This document shows positions 35,682 through 44,002 of a DNA stretch of 60,503 bases, piece by piece (the stretch's first letter is position 1; each line of letters starts with the position of its first letter). The notes below the pieces were generated by a model. It saw only the letters and a program-made list of their open reading frames with translations, did no database searches and had not been told where the DNA came from. The stretch comes from Natrialba hulunbeirensis JCM 10989 (lineage in GTDB: Archaea > Halobacteriota > Halobacteria > Halobacteriales > Natrialbaceae). The DNA is taken from positions 1 through 60,503 of the forward strand of contig NZ_AOIM01000042.1 in assembly GCF_000337575.1 (NCBI RefSeq), written 5' to 3'. Made by a program: the position numbers and the translations under genes.

Positions 35682-37709
35682 TTAGGCTAGCACCTCCGCC
35701 AGAATCTCCTCGTGAGAGAGGGCACTCAGTTCGGACCACTCCATGCCGAAGACGCTCTCGACGATGTAGGTCACGAGGTCAAGGAAGATCGCGTAGTCGG
35801 GGATCACGCCGAGCGTGACGGCACCGACGGCGATGACCGTGATCGGCATGAGCATGAGCCACGTGCTCTCGGAGAACGGTGAGTGGCGTTCCCAGCCACC
35901 TGGCGGCGCACCGCCGTGGTGGTCGTGGTGGTCGCCGTGGTCGTGATGGCCCTCGGCGTGGTCTGCGTGTGTACCGCGGTTGCCGGGGACGTCGGCGTCG
36001 CTTGGGTATCTGTCGACGGCGTATTCGTAGTCGTCGTCAGTCCCGTCTGCATCTGGCTCCGACTCGAGTGGCGTCCCAGCGCCAGCGGCCTCCGTCTCAC
36101 CAGCGTCGTCGTCGGCGGGACGTGGCTGGCCGCTTGGGGGTTTGTCCCCGTCAGCGTCACCGTCTGCGTCTTCGCTCTCGTCGGCAGCTACATCCTCGTC
36201 TTCGTCAACCGGGTTTCCACCATCCGTCGCAACCTCCTCGCCGAAGTAGGACTCGCGCTTCCCGCCAGGCGGGAACTCGAGTAGTGGCTTGGCGTCGTGG
36301 CGGTCTTCGCTCTCGAAGAACGCGGTGTAGACGACGGGCCAGAGGTAGGCGATGTTGAGGATGCCCGAGAGGATCAGCGCGCTGGCGAAGAGCCAGTAGC
36401 CGCCGCCGACGTCGGCGGAGCCGATCAGCATGTAGAACTTGCTGACGAAGCCGGCGATGAGCGGCATACCAGCCATGCCCGCCGCGCCGATGGCGAACGC
36501 GGACATGGTCAGCGGCATCCGTTTTCCGATGCCGGCCATCTCGCTGACGTAGTCGGTGTGGGTCTCGACGTGGACCGCCCCTGCACAGAAGAACAGGGTG
36601 AGCTTCCCGAACGCGTGGGCGGGGATGTGGAACAGCGCCCCGAGGATCGCGAACGGATGGAGCATCGAGAGCCCGAGTACGATGTAGGACAGCTGTGCCG
36701 TCGTCGAGAACGCGAGCCGGCGTTTGAGGTGGTCCTTGCGCAGCGCGATGATGCTGGCCGCCGTCAGCGTAAAGGCGGCCAGGATCGCGACGGGCACGTT
36801 CAGCCCAACCTCACCGATACCCGGCACGTTGAGCGGCAGGTCGTGGATGAGTCCGGGACCGAAGACTTCGAGGATGACTCGTGCCACCCCGAACGCACCG
36901 GACTTGACGACCGCCACGGCGTGGAGCAGCCCGGAGACGGGCGTCGGTGCGACCATCGCGTCGGCAAGCCAGGAGTGAAGCGGCATGACGGCGGCCTTGA
37001 CACCGAAGCCGGCGATCAGCAGGAAGAACGCGGCCTGTGCGAACACTGGTTCGGCCTGTGCGGCCTCGGCGAGTGCGCCGATGCCGCCGGATTCGAACGC
37101 GGTCGTCGGGTCGCCGACCATGCCAGTCAGCCAGTAGGTGAGGACCGTCCCGGCGAGCAGGAATACCCCACCGCCGAAGAACGTGTAGGTGAGGTACTTG
37201 CGGCCGGCGATCCGGGCCTCGTCGTCCTCGTTGTGTGCGACCAGCGGGTAGGTGACGAGCGACAGCAGTTCGTAGAAGATGAAGATCGTCACCAGGTTGC
37301 CGGCGAACGCGATCCCGAGTGCGGCCGAGAGGCTGGCCGCGAACGAAGCGAAGAATCGAGTCTGGGCGTGTTCGTCCAGTCCGCGCATGTAGCCCGCGGC
37401 GTAGAACGACGTAAAGATCCAGAGGAAGCTCGCGAGCAGTGCGAACAGCATCCCGAGCGCGTCGGCGCGCAGGACGAAGTCGATGCCGTAGAGGAAGTCA
37501 ATCCCAAGCGACTGACTGAGACTCCACTCGTAGACGGTGCCGTCTAATACGCCGGGAAGCATGCTGAGGACGATCCCGAACTTCACCAGCGCGGCGAGGA
37601 CGGACCAGCCCTCGCGGACGTTCGGATAGCGATACGACGCGATGATCAGTACCATCGCGACCGCCGAAACGAGGACGGCAGCGAGCGGTAAGATGGAATC
37701 TTCAGCCAT
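35682..37709 (-). CDS. Mrp antiporter NuoL/MrpA-like subunit with His/Asp-rich loop
   Basis: This 675-residue proton-conducting subunit has IFIFYELLSLVTYPLVAHNED (helix-5 Glu) and GVKAAVMPLHSWLADAMVAPTPVSGLLHAVAVVKSGAFGVARV. This is the NuoL/MrpA-type signature; AHAFGKLTLFFCAGAV provides the second conserved Lys. An insert at about residues 468-603 sits between late helices. It is first Asp/Glu-rich, then has nine His within GTHADHAEGHHDHGDHHDHHGG (residues about 580-601). Such a loop is not part of the core fold and looks metal- or pH-responsive. The start overlaps the MrpD stop by 1 bp. Confidence 0.88.
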   Translation of the reverse strand: MAEDSILPLAAVLVSAVAMVLIIASYRYPNVREGWSVLAALVKFGIVLSMLPGVLDGTVYEWSLSQSLGIDFLYGIDFVLRADALGMLFALLASFLWIFTSFYAAGYMRGLDEHAQTRFFASFAASLSAALGIAFAGNLVTIFIFYELLSLVTYPLVAHNEDDEARIAGRKYLTYTFFGGGVFLLAGTVLTYWLTGMVGDPTTAFESGGIGALAEAAQAEPVFAQAAFFLLIAGFGVKAAVMPLHSWLADAMVAPTPVSGLLHAVAVVKSGAFGVARVILEVFGPGLIHDLPLNVPGIGEVGLNVPVAILAAFTLTAASIIALRKDHLKRRLAFSTTAQLSYIVLGLSMLHPFAILGALFHIPAHAFGKLTLFFCAGAVHVETHTDYVSEMAGIGKRMPLTMSAFAIGAAGMAGMPLIAGFVSKFYMLIGSADVGGGYWLFASALILSGILNIAYLWPVVYTAFFESEDRHDAKPLLEFPPGGKRESYFGEEVATDGGNPVDEDEDVAADESEDADGDADGDKPPSGQPRPADDDAGETEAAGAGTPLESEPDADGTDDDYEYAVDRYPSDADVPGNRGTHADHAEGHHDHGDHHDHHGGAPPGGWERHSPFSESTWLMLMPITVIAVGAVTLGVIPDYAIFLDLVTYIVESVFGMEWSELSALSHEEILAEVLA

Positions 37710-39331
37710 TAGTTGAACACCTCCGTCGCGAACGGATCGAGAAGGTCGTGGAGTTCACCACCCGCGAATCCGAGCAGGACCGCGACGATGGCGGCGACGA
37801 TGACGAGCGCGAGCATGCCGAAAGAGACGGCATCGGGGTTACCGCGGCCGATGCGGCCAGTGTCGGTGAACGCACCGGTATCGACGTGGCCAGCAGACTC
37901 GTCACCGCGTTCGTTCCCGTGCTCGTCGTCACCACCGGACTGCCCGCCGTCGGTCGCGACCGGCCCAGACGGATGGGGCGACTCGACCGGCGTTGCCGGC
38001 GTAAAGTACATTTTCTCCAGCAGTCGGGCCGAGTAGGCGAGCGTCAGCATGGTACTGAGCAGGATGACAACCGCGACGGGCCACATCTCTGCCTGTACCG
38101 AGCCGACGGCGATGTACCACTTGCCGATGAAGCCGGCAGACGGCGGAATGCCGATCAGCGCGATCAGCAAGAGCGCCGTCCCGCCGGCGACGAACGGCCG
38201 GTTATCCGCGAGGCCGGCGTACTCGTCGACGGTTCGCGCGCCGTAGCTGACCGCAATCACGCCGGCGGCGGCGAACAGCCCGGCCTTCATGACGGCGTGG
38301 CCGACCAGGTGGATGATTCCACCGATCAGAGCCGTCTCCGTGACGAGGCCGAAGGCTGTCACGACGAGCCCGAACTGCGCGACCGAGGAGTACGCGAACA
38401 TCCGCTTGACATCGGTCTGAATCACGGCGAGCGTGCTGCCCGCGAGAACGCTCAGACAGCCGAACGTGACGACGATCTCCGTCAGATACGGCGTCGACGT
38501 GAGGAACTCCGGCCCGAAGACGGTGTACATCAGCCGTCCGAGCGCGTACGCGTAGACCGTCGAGACAAGCGCCGCGATAACCGGCGTCACGCCGTCAGGC
38601 GCGTGCTGGTAGGCGTCCGGCTGCCAGGTGTGCAGCGGCCACTGGGCGACCTTCAGTGCGAAGCCAACGAAGATGAACGCGAAGGCAGCCTGCATCAGGA
38701 CGAGGTTCTGTCCGCCCTGCGCGATCACCTCCGACATATTCTCCGACAGCACCTGCATGTTCAGCGTCCCGGTCGCCATGAAGATGAAGCCGACACCGAT
38801 CAGGTACAGCGAGGCACCGACAGTGCCGAGAATCAGGTACTTCAGCGCCGACACTGCCGACTCGGGGCCGTCTCCGCTCGCGATCAGGGCGTAGGTTGCG
38901 AGCCCGACGATCTCGAGGAAGACGAACATGTTGAACACGTCGCCGGTCAGCGAGAGCCCGAGCAGGCCACCGGTCAACAGCAGGTAGCCCGCGTAGAACG
39001 TGTTCCCGCGTGGTCCGCCAACGCGCATGTACGCGAGAACGGCCGTTGCGGTGGCGATCACCAGCAAGGCGATCAGTGTCGAGAACTCGTCTGCGACGAG
39101 CTGAATCCCGAACTCTCGCGGCCAGCCGCCGAGTTCGTGAGTGACCATCCCCTCGCTGTAGACCGCACTCGCGAGGTACGCTGTCGCAGCGAGCAGTCCG
39201 GTCGTCGTAAGGGTGGTGACGCCCCAGCCGGTCCGATCGAAGCGCAGACCGAGCGCGATCGGCACGGTGGCCATGAGAATCGGCACTGCGACCAGCAGCG
39301 GCAGGATAAGATCGACGTTACTCATCGGCAC
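37709..39331 (-). CDS. mrpD: Mrp Na+/H+ antiporter subunit D
   Basis: This 540-residue ion-translocating subunit has the MrpD pattern LTGGLLGLSLTGDVFNMFVFLEIVGLATYALIAS (helix-5 Glu). It also has PLHTWQPDAYQHAPDGVTPVIAALVSTVYAYAL, LVGHAVMKAGLFAAAGVIAV (conserved Lys) and IGIPPSAGFIGKWYIAVGSVQ. Near the C-terminus an acidic/His loop HPSGPVATDGGQSGGDDEHG precedes the last helix, echoing the loop of the neighbouring NuoL-like subunit. It overlaps MrpC by 14 bp. Two further paralogues of this channel follow in the operon. Confidence 0.9.
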   Translation of the reverse strand: MPMSNVDLILPLLVAVPILMATVPIALGLRFDRTGWGVTTLTTTGLLAATAYLASAVYSEGMVTHELGGWPREFGIQLVADEFSTLIALLVIATATAVLAYMRVGGPRGNTFYAGYLLLTGGLLGLSLTGDVFNMFVFLEIVGLATYALIASGDGPESAVSALKYLILGTVGASLYLIGVGFIFMATGTLNMQVLSENMSEVIAQGGQNLVLMQAAFAFIFVGFALKVAQWPLHTWQPDAYQHAPDGVTPVIAALVSTVYAYALGRLMYTVFGPEFLTSTPYLTEIVVTFGCLSVLAGSTLAVIQTDVKRMFAYSSVAQFGLVVTAFGLVTETALIGGIIHLVGHAVMKAGLFAAAGVIAVSYGARTVDEYAGLADNRPFVAGGTALLLIALIGIPPSAGFIGKWYIAVGSVQAEMWPVAVVILLSTMLTLAYSARLLEKMYFTPATPVESPHPSGPVATDGGQSGGDDEHGNERGDESAGHVDTGAFTDTGRIGRGNPDAVSFGMLALVIVAAIVAVLLGFAGGELHDLLDPFATEVFN

Positions 39332-39683
39332 GCACCTCCCGAAGGGTATCCTCGCGGAGCGTTCCGTACTCCGAGTGGATCCGGACGATCAGCGCGAGGC
39401 CAACCGCTGTGAGTGCAATGCCGACGACAATTGCAGTCAGCACGATCACGTGCGGGAGCGGGCTGGCCATCGCACCGGGGTCGCCCTCGGTTGGAACGAT
39501 CGGTGCCGACCCACCCTCGACGTATGCGACCGCGACGAAGAACAGGAAGATCGCCGTCTGGAAGAGGTTGACCCCGATCAGCTTCTTCACGAGGTTCTGA
39601 TTGGCGATCATCATGTACATCCCGACGCCCATCAGGACGAACATCAGGGCATAGGCGTAGCGCGAGGCGAGCAGTTCAATCAT
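39318..39683 (-). CDS. mrpC: Mrp Na+/H+ antiporter subunit C (NuoK-like)
   Basis: This 121-residue three-helix protein begins MIELLASRYAYALMFVLMGVGMYMMIANQNLVKKLIGVNLFQTAIFLFFV. The NuoK/MrpC signature includes the conserved N-LVKKLIG-N-LFQ helix. The C-terminal half has PHVIVLTAIVVGIALTAVGLALIVRIHSEYGTL. It bridges MrpD and MrpA in known complexes. The start overlaps the MnhB stop by 8 bp and the end overlaps MrpD by 14 bp, so the genes are translationally coupled. Confidence 0.92.
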   Translation of the reverse strand: MIELLASRYAYALMFVLMGVGMYMMIANQNLVKKLIGVNLFQTAIFLFFVAVAYVEGGSAPIVPTEGDPGAMASPLPHVIVLTAIVVGIALTAVGLALIVRIHSEYGTLREDTLREVRADE

Positions 39684-40200
39684 CGCGTCCCACCTCCGGA
39701 CCCGAACCCGAGCGAGCCGAGTCGGCGTCGTTGCTGTGACGCTCGGGCGTAAAGCCCGCCGCCGTAGCGAAGAACAGCGTCATCACCGCCCCGGCGACGA
39801 TCAGTGCGACACCACCGACCTCGATGGCCTCCATGCCCCAGTAGTGGGCGATCCCGAAGGTGTCGGCGATCGCATCGTACTCGAGGAAGTTGCCGCCGAG
39901 GGCCATGGTGAACAGTCCGGTCGCGATGAAGATGGTGACGCCGCCGGTGATGAGGCCGGTGACGAAGGAGTTTTTGACCCACTTGCGAGTCGGGTCGATC
40001 CCGAACGCGAAGGCGAGCATCAGGACGGTGACGCCGATGATGGCGCCGCCCTGGAAACTGCCGCCGGGGGTATCAGCCCCGTGGAGACTCAGGAACATCC
40101 CGTAGGTGAGCGTAAACGGTGCAATAATTCGAACGGAGGTCAGAATGACCTGACTCTCCGAGTAGGTATCCGAGTTCGTGTGCGAATCTGGCTGCGACAT
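39676..40200 (-). CDS. mrpB: Mrp Na+/H+ antiporter subunit B
   Basis: This 174-residue MnhB-domain protein starts MSQPDSHTNSDTYSESQVILTSVRIIAPFTLTYGMFLSLHGADTPGGSFQGGAIIGVTVLMLAFAFG. The GADTPGGSFQGG segment is the family hallmark. Four helices are predicted and the C-terminal tail is hydrophilic and acidic. In bacterial and archaeal complexes this subunit packs beside MrpC and MrpA. The start shares one base with the DUF4040 gene stop. Confidence 0.92.
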   Translation of the reverse strand: MSQPDSHTNSDTYSESQVILTSVRIIAPFTLTYGMFLSLHGADTPGGSFQGGAIIGVTVLMLAFAFGIDPTRKWVKNSFVTGLITGGVTIFIATGLFTMALGGNFLEYDAIADTFGIAHYWGMEAIEVGGVALIVAGAVMTLFFATAAGFTPERHSNDADSARSGSGPEVGRDD

Positions 40201-40757
40201 TACGTGAACACCTCCCGTTTCAGCACGAGCAACACGGCGATTGCGGCGGCGAAGACGACGACGGCCTCACCGAAGGTGTCGAACCCACGGTAGGAGGCGA
40301 GCACGGCGGAGACGGCGTTCTGTGCCCCAGTGTCTCCGAACGTGTTCTCGATGTAGTAGAGCGACGGCGTCTCCGTCAGAACGCCCTGTTCGCCCCAGAC
40401 GGGTGCGGACTCCGTGCCGACGGCGTACATATCGGGCAGGAGCGTCCCGAGCACCAGGACGAATGCGCCGACGACGATGACTGCCGGCACGTTGACCCGC
40501 TCGAAGAGCCGATCCGTCGAGGGTCGCGTTGTGCGCGCGATAGTCAACAGCAGCAAGATCGTCGTTACGCCGGCACCGATTGCGGCCTCCGTCATGGCGA
40601 CGTCAGGTGCGAGCAAGAACGTGTAGAGAATCGCCATCCCGAGGCTGTAAGCACCGAAGACGACGATCGCGGAGAGGACGTCTCTGAACAGTGCCGTGGC
40701 GACGGCTGCCAGCACGATGAAGATTGCAAGCGTGTAGGCGACAGCGGTTCCGATCAT
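40200..40757 (-). CDS. MbhD/MbhE-like fused subunit (DUF4040) of Mrp antiporter
   Basis: This 185-residue protein corresponds to the C-terminal part of bacterial MrpA. A DUF4040 half holds FGAYSLGMAILYTFLLAPDVAMTEAAIGAGVTTILLLLTI. A second half holds TGAQNAVSAVLASYRGFDTFGEAVVVFAAAIAVLLVLKREV. In Pyrococcus membrane hydrogenase complexes these are the separate subunits MbhD and MbhE; here they appear joined. The conserved acidic DVAMTEAAIG motif lies in the proposed ion path. The start overlaps the MrpG stop by 4 bp. No hydrogenase subunits are nearby, so this is the antiporter form. Confidence 0.85.
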   Translation of the reverse strand: MIGTAVAYTLAIFIVLAAVATALFRDVLSAIVVFGAYSLGMAILYTFLLAPDVAMTEAAIGAGVTTILLLLTIARTTRPSTDRLFERVNVPAVIVVGAFVLVLGTLLPDMYAVGTESAPVWGEQGVLTETPSLYYIENTFGDTGAQNAVSAVLASYRGFDTFGEAVVVFAAAIAVLLVLKREVFT

Positions 40758-41113
40758 GACTCACCCTCGTCTGGGGTCGATGGATCTGGTTCGACGTCGA
40801 CCTCCGTCTCGTCGGTCAACGGAACGATGCCGGACTCGGCCGCAGAACGTGCGATCGCGTGTGCGGCCGTCGGGTTCGTGATGAACACGAAGAACAGCAA
40901 CAGGACGGCGTAGATCGTCATGCTGTCCCAGCCGAGCGCGAGTGCAACGGCTGCAAGCGCGAGTCCCGCACCGAGTGTGTCCGTCTGGGACGCGGTGTGG
41001 GCTCGTGCGTAGATGTCGGGCAGACGGATCACGCCCACTGCGGAGACGAACGTGAAGAACAGCCCGAAGACGAGGAGGACGACGATCCCCCAGAAGCGAA
41101 GCTGTTCGATCAC
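40754..41113 (-). CDS. mrpG: Mrp Na+/H+ antiporter subunit G
   Basis: This 119-residue MnhG-family protein contains FTFVSAVGVIRLPDIYARAHTASQTDTLGAGLALAAVAL, the GxxRxPDxYxRxHaxtkxxtLG signature. Three helices are followed by an acidic tail (LTDETEVDVEPDPSTPDEGES). It overlaps MrpF by 4 bp upstream and DUF4040 by 4 bp downstream. It is a small accessory membrane subunit required for assembly of the cation/proton antiporter. Confidence 0.93.
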   Translation of the reverse strand: MIEQLRFWGIVVLLVFGLFFTFVSAVGVIRLPDIYARAHTASQTDTLGAGLALAAVALALGWDSMTIYAVLLLFFVFITNPTAAHAIARSAAESGIVPLTDETEVDVEPDPSTPDEGES

Positions 41114-41391
41114 AGCACACCACCTCGCTCGACGGTGAACTTCGAGATAGCGATCGCCATCAGGAAGTTAAGCAGCGCGTAGATCAACGCGATGTCGAGG
41201 AACCACGGCTCTCCAAGCCCCGCTGCGAGCAGGGCGAGGATGACGACCGTGTTCGTTCCGAGGACGTTCACCGCGAGCAGTCGGTCTTGTGTCGTCGGAC
41301 CGGCGACCGCACGGTAGAACATCATGATCGCCAGCACGACGAACAGCGCCGCCGTGACGAGGAAGATGTCGTTGAGGAGGTCTGCAGTCAC
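41110..41391 (-). CDS. mrpF: Mrp Na+/H+ antiporter subunit F
   Basis: This 93-residue three-helix MnhF/PhaF-family protein has ALFVVLAIMMFYRAVAGPTTQDRLLAVNVLGTNTVVILALLAAG. The Y/F-R-x3-GPTxxDRxxAxN motif is the family signature. FLDIALIYALLNFLMAIAISKF follows at the C-terminal end. It overlaps MrpE by 4 bp (41388-41391) and MrpG by 4 bp. Confidence 0.93.
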   Translation of the reverse strand: MTADLLNDIFLVTAALFVVLAIMMFYRAVAGPTTQDRLLAVNVLGTNTVVILALLAAGLGEPWFLDIALIYALLNFLMAIAISKFTVERGGVL

Positions 41392-42437
41392 AGCTCGTCA
41401 CCTCCGATAATTTCCGTGTCACCGCGCTCTTCCGGCGTCGGAATGCGAGCACCCTTTCGGCCGTGGAACACGAAGCGGACGGCACGCTCTAACGAGCCCT
41501 CGAAGAGGTCCTCCCGAGCCGTCGGGATGAGCGTGTGGATAATCAGGCGCTGGTCGTCTGCCCGAACCGTTAGCGTCCCCGGCGTGAGCGTGATACTGTT
41601 GGCGAGCGCGAGCAGCGGAAGCCCACTCCGAACCCGAGCGTTGACACGCGTCATCGTCGGCCTGATTGGCATAGAGGGCCGCAGGATGACGAGTGAAATC
41701 GCGAGGTTCGCCTTCACAATCTCGAAGAGGAGATACGGCACGTAGAGTCCAAACCGCAGCGTCCGGATCGGCGACCCAATCCGGTCAAGCGGAAACGTAA
41801 ACGTCACGTGTGCAAGCGAGACGGTGACGATTCCAGCGACTGCCGCACCGGTGACGAGATCGAACCAGTACGTTGGATCCCCAAGCACGAGATAGAACCC
41901 GTAAGAGATCCAGAACATCGCGAACATCTTGTCGAATCGCTCGGTCCCGTCACCAACCAGTCGCTCGTGGCGCGCGGGCCGTTCGACCGGTGCTTCGTCG
42001 TATGCCAGCCCGACGCTCTCGAGTTCCCGCTCGAGTGGCTGAAGCATCTGTGCCGTCGTCCCCGGCTGGTACTCCGGGTCGAGTACCAGGCGGTCGATAT
42101 CGTGCTTTGCGGCGTACGAATCGAACGTCCGCGCGTAGTCGCGCGGCCCGAACAGATACTCGTCCTCGCCGAGCACGGCCGTTTCGATGTCGATCGTCGT
42201 GGTTGTCGAACCCGCGCTCGCATCCTCCCGAACCCAGCTCTCGGCCTTCGAGAGCAGTTTCTCGGCGTCCGCAGTCAGCGACTGCCCCTCCGGCATCTCC
42301 ATATCGTGAGGCAGTGCGACGACGAGGTGGAACTCGAGTGTCTCCGCCTCGCCGGGACACGATTGGACGGCGTACCCAACCGTCTGTCGGACGGTGACCG
42401 TGTCAGACAGCGGTATGAGCACTCGTTCAGCCGCCAC
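41388..42437 (-). CDS. mrpE: MrpE subunit with N-terminal stress-protein-like domain
   Basis: This 349-residue protein is twice the length of a normal MrpE (about 160). Residues 1-155 form a soluble Usp-like Rossmann domain (ERVLIPLSDTVTVRQTVGYAVQ at the start, DRLVLDPEYQPGTTAQMLQPLERELE at the end). The MnhE domain begins near 170 with MFWISYGFYLVLGDPTYWFDLVTGAAVAGI. It ends with ANSITLTPGTLTVRADDQRLIIHTLIPT, a clear MnhE motif. The fusion may couple antiporter activity to a nucleotide or stress signal (inference). It is the first gene of the operon and starts at GTG 42437. Confidence 0.88.
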   Translation of the reverse strand: MAAERVLIPLSDTVTVRQTVGYAVQSCPGEAETLEFHLVVALPHDMEMPEGQSLTADAEKLLSKAESWVREDASAGSTTTTIDIETAVLGEDEYLFGPRDYARTFDSYAAKHDIDRLVLDPEYQPGTTAQMLQPLERELESVGLAYDEAPVERPARHERLVGDGTERFDKMFAMFWISYGFYLVLGDPTYWFDLVTGAAVAGIVTVSLAHVTFTFPLDRIGSPIRTLRFGLYVPYLLFEIVKANLAISLVILRPSMPIRPTMTRVNARVRSGLPLLALANSITLTPGTLTVRADDQRLIIHTLIPTAREDLFEGSLERAVRFVFHGRKGARIPTPEERGDTEIIGGDEL

Positions 42438-42656
42438 GGCGCAACCCTCCTTGTGACCGTCGTTGGATACTCATGGCTCTTGTTGGTAGTCGACTCAAGC
42501 GGTAGCCGTAGGAAAACGATTTCGTTATCTGCCGGTTGGCCCGCCACTTCGAACGGGTTTCAGTTGGAGACAGCGGAGTCGAGAGTGACGGTCTGCAGGG
42601 AACAGTAGGGAAACGAATCAAATCAGCCTCTGATCGCAGAAGTGGCGACACAATGC

Positions 42657-42663
42657 TTTTTAC
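42657..42663 (+). promoter_or_regulatory. TATA box for the acyl-CoA dehydrogenase/MaoC genes
   Basis: TTTTTAC is centred 27 bp before ATG 42687, supporting a leaderless mRNA and that start codon. Confidence 0.5.
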
Positions 42664-42686
42664 TGGAAACGGTAACCATCCACAAG

Positions 42687-43898
42687 ATGGCGACTCCGCT
42701 TCGCGATGCGGTCCAGCTTACCGAACGCCAACAGCTCGTGCGCTCGAGTATCCGCGACATCTGCGCGGACTTCGATCACGAATACTGGCGCACGCGCGCT
42801 GAAACAGGCGAGTACCCCCACGAGTTCGTCGACGAGTTAGTCGAGCAGGGCTGGATGGGCATTCTCGTCCCAGAGGCGTACGGCGGGGCCGGCATGGGAA
42901 CCCAGGAGACGGTCGTGATGATGGAAGAAATCGCCGCGAACGGCGGCGGCTTCAGCGCGGCCCAGGCCGTCCACGGCGGCGTCTACAACTCCGTGCCGAT
43001 CGTCGAGTACGGGAGTGAGGACCTAAAATCAGACCTGCTCCCGCGAGTCGCCGACGGCGAGGCCTCGATTCAGGCCTTCGGACTGACCGAGCCAAACGCC
43101 GGCTCGAACTCGACGGCGATCGAGACGCGCGCTGAGGCGAGCCAGGACGGCGACGAATACGTCATCAACGGCCAGAAGATCTGGACCTCCCGCGTCGACG
43201 TCTCGGACTACCTCGTACTCGTCGCGCGAACGACGCCACTCGAGAACGTCGAGAAACGAACCCAGGGAATCTCGATGTTTCTGGTGGATATCGAGGACGC
43301 GTACGACCAGGGGGCCCTGGAGATTGAGTCGATTCCTAAATCGGCGAGCGACTTCGTTCACTCCTACGAACTCTGGTTCGACGACCTGCGCGTGCCCGCG
43401 GAGAATCTCATTGGCGTCGAGGGCGAGGGGTTCTACCAGGTGCTCGACGGGCTCAACGAGGAACGACTCGTGATCGCCGCCGAGTGTCTCGGCCTGGGAC
43501 GGCTGGCACTCGAGCGCGCGGTGCAGTACGCAAACGACCGCGAGGTGTTCGGCAATCCGATCGGGTCGAACCAGGCGATTCAGCACCCGCTCGCGGAGGC
43601 CTACGCGCGGCTACAGGCGGCAAAGCAGTTGACGTACAACGCGGCGGACCGGGCGGCCTCGGACGAAGCCGTTGATCTGGGTGCGTACGCGAACGCGGCG
43701 AAGTTCCTTGCGGCGGACGCGGCCTACCAGGCGGCCGACGCGGCGGTCCAGACCCACGGCGGGTTCGGCGTTGCGACGGAGTACGACGTCGAGCGCTACT
43801 TCCGGGAGGCCAGACTGACACGGCTGGTGCCGATTACCCAGCAACTCGCGCTGAACTATCTGGGTGAGACAGTGCTGGGGCTGCCGCGTTCGTACTGA
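42687..43898 (+). CDS. acyl-CoA dehydrogenase (GLPRSY-ending subfamily)
   Basis: This 403-residue acyl-CoA dehydrogenase starts at ATG 42687 (MATPLRDAVQLTERQQL). It has FGLTEPNAGSNSTAIETRA, DEYVINGQKIWTSRVD, RLVIAAECLGLGRLALERAVQYANDREVFGNPIGSNQAIQHPLAE and VQTHGGFGVATEYDVERYFREARLTRLVPITQQLALNYLGE. The usual Y-E-G-T catalytic Glu segment is replaced by LVPITQQ, as in a recognised subfamily ending GLPRSF/Y, so the catalytic base may lie elsewhere. A MaoC hydratase follows 104 bp downstream and could act on the enoyl-CoA produced. Confidence 0.88.
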   Translation: MATPLRDAVQLTERQQLVRSSIRDICADFDHEYWRTRAETGEYPHEFVDELVEQGWMGILVPEAYGGAGMGTQETVVMMEEIAANGGGFSAAQAVHGGVYNSVPIVEYGSEDLKSDLLPRVADGEASIQAFGLTEPNAGSNSTAIETRAEASQDGDEYVINGQKIWTSRVDVSDYLVLVARTTPLENVEKRTQGISMFLVDIEDAYDQGALEIESIPKSASDFVHSYELWFDDLRVPAENLIGVEGEGFYQVLDGLNEERLVIAAECLGLGRLALERAVQYANDREVFGNPIGSNQAIQHPLAEAYARLQAAKQLTYNAADRAASDEAVDLGAYANAAKFLAADAAYQAADAAVQTHGGFGVATEYDVERYFREARLTRLVPITQQLALNYLGETVLGLPRSY

Positions 43899-44002
43899 TA
43901 TTGATACAGAGACTGATACTAAGGCTGATACTGAGACTGATCACCGGCGAAGAACAGCCACCACCCACCACCCACACCACACCCACTACCCACACCACGC
44001 AA
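43897..44002. repeat. low-complexity spacer between acyl-CoA dehydrogenase and MaoC genes
   Basis: Bases 43897-43940 repeat a CTGATACTGAGA-like unit and 43956-44000 repeat CCCACCAC/CCACACCAC units. The region is open in the MaoC frame but gives a biased peptide, so it is treated as untranslated. Confidence 0.5.

Noticed and set aside
35883-36284. 133-codon plus-strand frame that looks like a membrane protein
   Set aside because: Its Val-rich hydrophobicity is the antisense reading of the Asp/His-rich loop codons of the NuoL-like subunit.
37748-39412. 554-codon plus-strand frame
   Set aside because: Antisense to mrpD and mrpC; composition rich in Arg, Asp and Glu without motifs.
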